Shown: piece by piece, positions 6,510 to 13,662 of the stretch
Layout of the letters: each line of letters starts with the position of its first letter
Numbering within the stretch: the stretch's first letter is position 1
Origin: an uncultured Spongiibacteraceae bacterium
Lineage (GTDB): Bacteria > Pseudomonadota > Gammaproteobacteria > Pseudomonadales > Dasaniaceae
NCBI GenBank assembly: GCA_937969395.1
Contig: CALBVI010000134.1
Location: 1-13,662 of the forward strand
Length of the DNA: 13,662 bases
Reading direction: 5' to 3'
The notes under the pieces: generated by a model
Told to the model about the DNA's origin: nothing
The model's database searches: none
What the model saw: only the letters and a program-made list of their open reading frames with translations
Position numbers and translations under genes: made by a program

Positions 6510-7910
6510 ATGAGCATCACTCAAGACACCAGCATTACAGATCAATCGGATATCAGCGCCGATATTAGCAAACCAAAGAACAAGCCAAAAAAACTCTATA
6601 TCAAAACCCATGGCTGTCAGATGAATGAATACGACTCTGACCGACTTGGCGACTTGCTTGGCAGCAGCCACCAGCTCGAGACCACCGATAATCCAGATGA
6701 AGCAGATGTCTTACTCCTCAACACCTGTTCGATTCGCGAAAAGGCCCAGGAGAAAGTCTTTCATCAATTGGGCCGCTGGCGGAAACTGAAAGAGAAAAAC
6801 CCTGACCTTGTGATTGGTGTTGGCGGCTGTGTTGCCAGCCAAGAAGGTGCGGCTATCGGCAAACGCGCTCCTTTTGTCGATGTTATTTTTGGACCACAAA
6901 CCCTGCACCGCGTGCCGGAAATGATTGATGCATCCAAACCTAAAGGCCCTGTTTTAGTTGATGTGACCTTCCCTGAAATTGAAAAATTTGATGCTCTACC
7001 AGAACCATCAGTTGATGGCCCCAGTGCTTTTGTCTCTATTATGGAGGGCTGCTCTAAGTACTGTACTTTTTGTGTCGTGCCTTATACCCGCGGTGAAGAA
7101 GTTAGCCGCCCCTTTGACGATGTTATCGCTGAAATAGCCAGCCTAACCGCCAAAGGCGTCAAAGAAGTTAATCTCTTAGGACAAAATGTTAATGCCTACC
7201 GTGGCGAAAACCATGAAGGCGACATCATCGACTTTGCAGAGTTGTTAAGCTTTGTTGCCGCCGTACCAGGTATTGAACGTATTCGTTACACCACCTCTCA
7301 CCCGGTAGAGTTCAGTGACGCATTAATTGAAGCTTATGCAGAAATCCCTAAACTCGTTAGCCACTTGCATCTACCTGTTCAAAGCGGCTCCGACAGAATT
7401 TTAGCGGCAATGAAACGCGGCCATACACGGGATGAATACATTGCCAAAATGAAACGATTAAAAGCTATCCGTCCCAATATTAGCTTTTCATCAGATTTCA
7501 TTATCGGCTTCCCCGGTGAAACCGAAGAGGACTTTAATGACACGATGGATCTCATTGAAGAGATAGGTTTCGACCTTTCTTTCAGCTTTATTTACAGTGC
7601 TCGTCCCGGCACACCTGCCTCGGCACTTGAAGATGACACCCCTGAAGCGGTTAAAAAAGAAAGATTACAGCGTTTGCAGCAACGCATTAACAATCAAGCT
7701 CAGCTCATTAGTCGGCAAATGGTCGGTAATCACGAGCGAATCCTTGTTACTGCCACCTCCAAAAAAGACCCGGGACAACTTCAGGGTCGCACCGAGAACA
7801 ATCGCGTTGTTAACTTTTCCTCTATAGATCAATCACTTATAGGGAATTTCACCACGGTTGAAATTACTGAAGCGCTGCCAAACTCTCTTCGAGGCGTTCA
7901 AGTGAGCTAA
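6510..7910 (+). CDS. miaB: tRNA-2-methylthio-N6-dimethylallyladenosine synthase MiaB
   Basis: Radical-SAM methylthiotransferase that converts i6A37 to ms2i6A37 in tRNAs reading UNN codons, using two 4Fe-4S clusters. The N-terminal UPF0004 domain carries the three auxiliary-cluster cysteines C36 (THGCQMN), C73 (NTCSIRE) and C107 (GGCVAS). The radical-SAM cluster ligands are C181-SKY-C185-TF-C188, followed by [13 protein letters not shown]. Further family motifs are LLGQNVNAY (223–231), HLPVQSGSD and the TRAM-domain [10 protein letters not shown] near the C-terminus (about 400–464), which binds tRNA. At 466 residues it is full length. The ATG at 6510 has AGAGGA (6497–6502) seven bases upstream. 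It opens the plus-strand translation/envelope gene run, with ybeZ 124 bases downstream. Confidence 0.97.
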   Translation: MSITQDTSITDQSDISADISKPKNKPKKLYIKTHGCQMNEYDSDRLGDLLGSSHQLETTDNPDEADVLLLNTCSIREKAQEKVFHQLGRWRKLKEKNPDLVIGVGGCVASQEGAAIGKRAPFVDVIFGPQTLHRVPEMIDASKPKGPVLVDVTFPEIEKFDALPEPSVDGPSAFVSIMEGCSKYCTFCVVPYTRGEEVSRPFDDVIAEIASLTAKGVKEVNLLGQNVNAYRGENHEGDIIDFAELLSFVAAVPGIERIRYTTSHPVEFSDALIEAYAEIPKLVSHLHLPVQSGSDRILAAMKRGHTRDEYIAKMKRLKAIRPNISFSSDFIIGFPGETEEDFNDTMDLIEEIGFDLSFSFIYSARPGTPASALEDDTPEAVKKERLQRLQQRINNQAQLISRQMVGNHERILVTATSKKDPGQLQGRTENNRVVNFSSIDQSLIGNFTTVEITEALPNSLRGVQVS

Positions 7911-7991
7911 ACGCTAGACATTCACCAAACCCCTCTGCGGCAATTATGATGAATTAGAGTGTTTTACTTCGGTGAATTTCCGTATATGCTA

Positions 7992-8019
7992 CCGCTATCT
8001 TGGTTGCCGCCGATAGCGG
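7992..8019 (+). other. Stem-loop in the miaB–ybeZ gap
   Basis: CCGCTATC (7992–7999) pairs perfectly with GATAGCGG (8012–8019) around a 12-base loop (8000–8011). No T-run follows, so it is not a good intrinsic terminator. It ends 15 bases before the TTG start of ybeZ, within or beside the ribosome landing zone. An outer inverted pair ATTCACC (7920–7926) and GGTGAAT (7971–7977) lies just upstream. A weak promoter-like pair (TTTACT 7963–7968, TATGCT 7985–7990) overlaps the area. A role in setting ybeZ expression apart from miaB is inferred. Confidence 0.45.
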
Positions 8020-8034
8020 CTTATTCGATAAAAT

Positions 8035-9096
8035 TTGAAAACAACATCCCCCACATCTGACTCTAAGCAGGCAAAGCCTTCTCAACAAGCTTTTAGCCTT
8101 GAACCTAATGACTCCCGTGCGCTAGCTAATCTTTGCGGTCCACTTGACGAGCATCTGCGCCAAATTGAGCAGCGCCTGTCTGTACAGATTAAAAATCGCG
8201 GCAACCGCTTTGATATATCGGGGCAAGAAAGCCATCAGCAAATCGCCTCCTCATTGCTGCAGAGCCTTTATCAAGAAGCACTGACAAATGTCAGTATTAC
8301 CTCAGAGTCAATCCATCTCAATTTACAGCAATCCGATATCGAGATGACTGAATTACCAAAGAATGCAGCTGCAAGTGAAGCTGTTGAGCCCATTGCACTC
8401 ATACGCACCAAGAAAGCGACAATTAAACCTCGCGGTAACAATCAACAAGGTTATGTGCATTCGATTCTTAATAATGATATTAATTTTGGTATTGGCCCTG
8501 CCGGTACCGGTAAAACCTACTTGGCTGTTGCCTGCGCCGTTCAAGCGCTAATTAATGAAGAAGTGCAGCGCATACTTTTAGTTCGTCCAGCCGTTGAAGC
8601 CGGTGAGAAATTAGGTTTTTTACCCGGCGATCTAGCGCAAAAAATCGATCCCTATTTGCGACCGCTCTACGATGCGCTCTATGAAATGCTCGGTATCGAA
8701 ACTGTTACCAAAATGATTGAGCGTAAAGTTATTGAAATTGCACCGCTTGCATTTATGCGCGGACGTACCTTAAACGACTCTTTTATTATTTTGGATGAAA
8801 GTCAAAATGCGACCAAAGAGCAAATGAAAATGTTCTTAACACGTATCGGCTTTGGCTCAACAGCGGTCATAACGGGCGATGCTACGCAAATTGATTTACC
8901 TCGCGGCAATCAATCGGGGTTAACGCATGTAATGCGTATTCTCGATAATGTTGAAGGCATTAGTTTTACTTACTTTCAATCTAAAGATGTTGTTCGTCAT
9001 CCGTTGGTACAGCGTATTGTTGAAGCTTATGACAAGTTTGAGCCTGACACGCCGTTACCAGAAAACAGTTATCACAATCGTCAAGATAATAATTAG
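8035..9096 (+). CDS. ybeZ: PhoH-like ATPase YbeZ
   Basis: PhoH-family P-loop NTPase, 353 residues, cytosolic. It partners with the endoribonuclease YbeY in rRNA maturation and is proposed to have helicase-like activity. The N-terminal part (about 20–100; FSLEPNDSRALANLCGPLDEHL…RGNRFDISG) is a KH-like RNA-binding region typical of YbeZ. The ATPase core has Walker A G154-PAGTGKT-161, then RPAVEAGEKLGFLPGD (184–199) and Walker B IILDESQNAT with D254/E255. TGDATQIDLPRG (280–291) and the GLTH segment follow. The start is TTG at 8035: an in-frame TAA at 8029–8031 lies just upstream, family similarity begins near residue 20, and no ATG or GTG occurs in between. No good ribosome binding site is visible. 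Its stop overlaps the possible GTG start of ybeY by one base. Confidence 0.95.
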   Translation: MKTTSPTSDSKQAKPSQQAFSLEPNDSRALANLCGPLDEHLRQIEQRLSVQIKNRGNRFDISGQESHQQIASSLLQSLYQEALTNVSITSESIHLNLQQSDIEMTELPKNAAASEAVEPIALIRTKKATIKPRGNNQQGYVHSILNNDINFGIGPAGTGKTYLAVACAVQALINEEVQRILLVRPAVEAGEKLGFLPGDLAQKIDPYLRPLYDALYEMLGIETVTKMIERKVIEIAPLAFMRGRTLNDSFIILDESQNATKEQMKMFLTRIGFGSTAVITGDATQIDLPRGNQSGLTHVMRILDNVEGISFTYFQSKDVVRHPLVQRIVEAYDKFEPDTPLPENSYHNRQDNN

Positions 9097-9104
9097 TGCT
9101 CAAT

Positions 9105-9572
9105 ATGATTAATCTTTGTCTTGATTTAGAAAACGCAACGGAGGATGAAGATCACCCTCCCCCAGCAGAATTCAAACAATGGATTAGTGCTGCGATTGGC
9201 GACAGCATGGAAGAAGCCGAAATCAGCGTTCGCATCGTTTCGCCAGAAGAAATCACCACCTTAAACAACACTTATCGCAACCAGCAAAAAGCCACCAATG
9301 TCTTATCCTTTCCCGCTGATTTGCCCGACCATATTGATCTACCCCTGCTAGGTGATTTAGTCATCTGCGCACAGGTAGTAGAAAAAGAAGCCCAACAACA
9401 AAACAAAAACAGCAAAGCTCATTGGGCGCATATGGTTATTCACGGCACTTTGCATTTGCTCGGTTATGATCACATTGAACAAGATGAAGCAGACATTATG
9501 GAAGGTTTAGAAATAAACATTCTTAGCACCATGAACATTAACAATCCTTACTTAATACCAATAACGCAATAA
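9105..9572 (+). CDS. ybeY: Endoribonuclease YbeY, rRNA maturation factor
   Basis: Zinc-dependent single-strand endoribonuclease needed for 16S rRNA 3'-end maturation and ribosome quality control, working with YbeZ. The metal site is the H3 motif HGTLHLLGYDH, whose three histidines are residues 113, 117 and 123 counted from the ATG at 9105. NVLSFPADL and PLLGDLVICAQVVEKEA, also conserved in the family, precede it. The ATG at 9105 gives MINLCLDLENA, in register with the E. coli and Pseudomonas N-termini. A GTG at 9096 would add three residues and overlap the ybeZ stop by one base (TAGTG). Neither has a good ribosome binding site, so translation is probably coupled to ybeZ. Length (155–158 residues) is normal and all catalytic residues are present. 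Confidence 0.95.
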   Translation: MINLCLDLENATEDEDHPPPAEFKQWISAAIGDSMEEAEISVRIVSPEEITTLNNTYRNQQKATNVLSFPADLPDHIDLPLLGDLVICAQVVEKEAQQQNKNSKAHWAHMVIHGTLHLLGYDHIEQDEADIMEGLEINILSTMNINNPYLIPITQ

Positions 9573-9585
9573 ACAACACAGCTAT

Positions 9586-9612
9586 GTTACTGATAACTAG
9601 GTTATTAGTAAC
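9586..9612 (+). other. Strong hairpin between ybeY and ybeX
   Basis: GTTACTGATAAC (9586–9597) pairs with GTTATTAGTAAC (9601–9612) around a TAG loop: 12 pairs, eleven Watson–Crick and one G·U (9592 with 9606). It starts 14 bases after the ybeY stop and ends six bases before the GGAG (9618–9621) that is the only candidate ribosome binding site of ybeX. It is not followed by a T-run, so it is more likely an mRNA processing/stability or translation-control element than a terminator. Confidence 0.65.
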
Positions 9613-9636
9613 CACGCGGAGACAACAATAAACACC

Positions 9637-10482
9637 ATGAACGAAGACCGAACAAACAACGATCCAGACGATAAATCCTGGATCGAAAAAATATCCCAAG
9701 TCTTTTCAGCGGAACCAAAAACCCGCCACGACTTACTCGAAATTTTACACGTCGCCAAAAATAACGACGTCATCGATAATGATGCCGTCAATATTATTGA
9801 TGGCGCGATGAAAGTTTCTGAAATGCAGGTGCGGGAAATCATGGTCCCTCGCACGCAGATGAACGTCATAAAAGCAGAGCAGCCACTAAGCGAGCTGCTA
9901 CCTCAAATTATTGACAGTGCCCACTCCCGCTATCCAGTTATTGGTGAAAACACCGATGAAATACTCGGGGTATTACTTGCCAAAGATTTACTGCCACAAA
10001 TACTCAATAGTGATGCGGATAATTTTGATATTCGCACAATGTTGCGCAAAGCTATTGTGGTTCCCGAAAGCAAACGCCTAAATGTACTGCTGCGCGAATT
10101 TCGCGAAAACCGTAATCATATGGCCATCGTTATCGATGAATATGGCGGTGTTGCTGGACTGGTAACCATTGAAGATGTACTGGAAGAAATTGTCGGCGAA
10201 ATTGAAGACGAAACTGATCTTGAGCCGGATACCTTCATTACCAAACTTGCGGAAAATGATTACATCATTAAAGCATTAACCCCGATAGAAGAATTTAATG
10301 AAACCTTCAACACCAATTTCAGTGATGAAGAGTTCGACACCATTGGCGGTATCATTTTACAGAACTTTGGCCATCTGCCCCGAAGAAATGAAATAACGAC
10401 TATCGATGATTACGATTTTAAAATACTTAATGCTGATAACCGCCAAGTTCATTTGCTTCGGATGACACCGCGGATACAGTAA
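9637..10482 (+). CDS. ybeX: CBS-domain CorC/YbeX family protein
   Basis: Cytosolic 281-residue protein of the CorC/HlyC family, traditionally linked to Mg2+/Co2+ efflux with CorA and, in E. coli, to ribosome metabolism alongside ybeZ and ybeY. The family signature VREIMVPRTQM (65–75) starts the first CBS domain (about 65–126). The second CBS domain (about 131–188) contains HMAIVIDEYGGVAGLVTIEDVLEE, including the nucleotide-contact region. The CorC_HlyC C-terminal domain follows (about 203–278; DEEFDTIGGIILQ…GHLPRRNE). There is no membrane segment, as expected for the short CorC form without DUF21. The ATG at 9637 has GGAG 15 bases upstream, unusually far, with a hairpin before it. It follows ybeY by 64 bases and precedes lnt by 84 in the classical order. 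Confidence 0.94.
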   Translation: MNEDRTNNDPDDKSWIEKISQVFSAEPKTRHDLLEILHVAKNNDVIDNDAVNIIDGAMKVSEMQVREIMVPRTQMNVIKAEQPLSELLPQIIDSAHSRYPVIGENTDEILGVLLAKDLLPQILNSDADNFDIRTMLRKAIVVPESKRLNVLLREFRENRNHMAIVIDEYGGVAGLVTIEDVLEEIVGEIEDETDLEPDTFITKLAENDYIIKALTPIEEFNETFNTNFSDEEFDTIGGIILQNFGHLPRRNEITTIDDYDFKILNADNRQVHLLRMTPRIQ

Positions 10483-10566
10483 ATCGATTAATCAACTTTC
10501 CCCACTAAAGCAAACGCCAGCAGTGATTCAGAAAATATCATTGGCACAGATTATTGTAAGGATAAA

Positions 10567-12093
10567 ATGTTGCTAAACACACTCTCCAAGGGCTGGCGCG
10601 GACACCTCATCGCCACCATCGCTGGCGCACTAATCACACTCTCATTAGCTCCTTTTAATTGGTGGCCGACGGCCATCGCCAGTATGTGTTTATTCATCTG
10701 GCTGCTCGACGAACTAAGCCCTAAAGAAGCCTTTAAGCGCGGCTGGTTTTTTGGCTTTGGTTTATTTCTTAGTGGCAGTTCTTGGATTTACGTCAGCATT
10801 CATGACTACGGTTATGCACCGGTACCATTAGCTGCCGGCTTAACACTGCTTTGGAGTATGAGCTGGGCGATTTTAGCCGCCAGTGCCGCCTATACTTATT
10901 GCCGCTGGTTACGCGACAAACCTGCCGGACGCTATCTCGGTTTTGCCGCCATTATTATGCTCGACGAATGGGCGCGTAGCTGGATGCTAACGGGATTCCC
11001 ATGGTTGTTTCTAGGTTACGGTCATATTCATTCACCGCTAGCGGGCTTGGCGCCAGTGGGTGGCGTTTTTAGTATTAGCTTTGCCGTCGCTTTAACTGGT
11101 GCGGTGTTATTCAATCACTTTAAGCAGAAAAAATTAATTCCGGTTCAAGCAGTGCTTGTCGCTGTTATTTGGATTGGCGGCGGCGCGCTACAACTCATCA
11201 ACTGGACACAAGCCACCGACCACGCTCCCGTCAATATCGCTATGGTGCAAGCTAACATTCCACAAGAGGTAAAGTGGAACCGTGATCAACTCTGGCCAAC
11301 CCTGCGTCACTATCAAAAAACCAGTAGTACATTGTGGGCTGAAAACGATATTGTTATTTGGCCCGAATCTGCTATCCCCAGCTATTACCACAATGTCCGC
11401 AGCTTTCTAAACCAAGTGGGAGAATTAGCTGAAAAACATGACAGCACACTGATCACCGGCTTACCTTTCCAGATAGCGGCAACAAACGATCAAGCTGCTC
11501 GCAGTCATAACAGCATTATGGCATTCGGCAATGGCGACGGCCTTTATCACAAGCAAAGATTGGTTCCCTTTGGTGAGTACGTACCTTTGGAAGGACTGCT
11601 ACGTGGTCTTATTCAGTTTTTTGATTTACCAATGTCAGCATTCAACGCCGGCAGCGGCAATCAACACGCACTTACCGCTGGAGATTTAACGCTGGCACCT
11701 TTTATTTGCTATGAGATTGTTTATTCCAACCTTATTCCCGCATGGTTACCGGAAGCTGATTTACTCATCACCATCAGCAATGATGCCTGGTTTGGCAACT
11801 CTATTGGGCCATTACAACATCTCGAAATGGCACAAATGCGCGCACTAGAAAGTGGTCGCTACCTTATTCGCTCTACCGGTTCCGGTGTCAGCGCCATTGT
11901 TGATCAACGTGGGCGAATAATTACTCGCGGCCAACAATTCACTCAGGAAGTCATTCGCGGTCAAGCGCAGGCCTATCAAGGCAGCACTCCTTTCTCTATT
12001 GGCGGAAATTGGCCAATAGTCACTATTTGCCTACTGATATGTCTATTGATAAATAGCCGTTTAGGTGCAATTACTGGTAAACTGCGCCGCTAA
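10567..12093 (+). CDS. lnt: Apolipoprotein N-acyltransferase Lnt
   Basis: Inner-membrane enzyme that transfers an acyl chain from a phospholipid to the free amino group of the N-terminal cysteine of lipoproteins, the last step before Lol sorting. The N-terminal ~210 residues hold the multi-span membrane domain (e.g. 12–50, 60–77, 88–111, 123–145, 160–182, 193–211), including GFPWLFLGYGH (143–153). The periplasmic nitrilase-like domain follows. Its catalytic triad is E267 (WPESAIPSY), K329 (LYHKQRLVPFGEYVP) and C381 (FICYEIVYS). ITISNDAWFG (401–410) and the QHLEMAQMRALESGRY segment follow, and a final C-terminal helix lies at about 483–497. All catalytic residues are present and 508 residues is normal. 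The ATG at 10567 has AAGGA four bases upstream. Confidence 0.97.
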   Translation: MLLNTLSKGWRGHLIATIAGALITLSLAPFNWWPTAIASMCLFIWLLDELSPKEAFKRGWFFGFGLFLSGSSWIYVSIHDYGYAPVPLAAGLTLLWSMSWAILAASAAYTYCRWLRDKPAGRYLGFAAIIMLDEWARSWMLTGFPWLFLGYGHIHSPLAGLAPVGGVFSISFAVALTGAVLFNHFKQKKLIPVQAVLVAVIWIGGGALQLINWTQATDHAPVNIAMVQANIPQEVKWNRDQLWPTLRHYQKTSSTLWAENDIVIWPESAIPSYYHNVRSFLNQVGELAEKHDSTLITGLPFQIAATNDQAARSHNSIMAFGNGDGLYHKQRLVPFGEYVPLEGLLRGLIQFFDLPMSAFNAGSGNQHALTAGDLTLAPFICYEIVYSNLIPAWLPEADLLITISNDAWFGNSIGPLQHLEMAQMRALESGRYLIRSTGSGVSAIVDQRGRIITRGQQFTQEVIRGQAQAYQGSTPFSIGGNWPIVTICLLICLLINSRLGAITGKLRR

Positions 12094-12099
12094 TTTTGA

Positions 12100-13662
<1,563 letters not shown>

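Noticed and set aside
6223..6513. Plus-strand 96-codon frame spanning the start of the DUF1820 gene, the divergent gap and the start of miaB
   Set aside because: It overlaps two supported genes and their control region, has no good ribosome binding site and has no recognisable protein features.
6435..6671. Minus-strand 78-codon frame over the miaB promoter and 5' end
   Set aside because: Antisense to miaB and its promoter, with no ribosome binding site or family resemblance.

Overview
The window is a chromosomal segment from a gammaproteobacterium. The best guide is the run miaB – ybeZ (phoH-like) – ybeY – ybeX/corC – lnt – leuS with a divergent DUF1820 gene. As recalled from general knowledge, this resembles the order around PA3979–PA3987 in Pseudomonas. 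Base composition is moderate to AT-leaning by eye. That and the protein sequences suit a marine or environmental lineage related to Pseudomonas or Cellvibrio rather than Pseudomonas itself, but no genus can be named from sequence alone.

Layout. Positions 1–52 hold the start of an unrecognised minus-strand gene. Positions 182–1387 (minus) encode an APC-superfamily amino-acid/amine permease. After a 368-base divergent gap with a good sigma-70-type promoter, 1756–3945 encodes a large cytosolic DUF1631 protein. A stand-alone PilZ (cyclic-di-GMP receptor-type) protein follows at 4005–4349. A promoter with a very GC-rich discriminator precedes a subgroup-1c aspartate-type aminotransferase (4571–5854). 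A long, nearly perfect bidirectional terminator (5879–5919) separates it from the convergent DUF1820 gene (5959–6306, minus).

The second half, from 6510 to the right edge, is entirely plus strand and reads as a housekeeping operon or set of coupled operons. miaB modifies A37 of tRNAs that read UNN codons. ybeZ and ybeY act in late 16S rRNA maturation and ribosome quality control. ybeX/corC is a CBS-domain protein of the same cluster. lnt adds the third acyl chain to lipoproteins in the inner membrane. leuS (cut at the right edge after 501 codons) charges tRNA-Leu. The common theme is translation, with one envelope gene embedded.

No CRISPR array, insertion sequence, prophage gene, tRNA, rRNA or toxin–antitoxin pair is visible. 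Nothing amounts to a clearly new system. The least understood part is the DUF1631 + PilZ pair, a plausible c-di-GMP-linked unit of unknown output. The best small-scale observations are three intercistronic hairpins just upstream of start sites (before PilZ, ybeZ and ybeX), a TTG start without a ribosome binding site on ybeZ, and a perfect 16-base tandem duplication just before the DUF1631 ribosome binding site.
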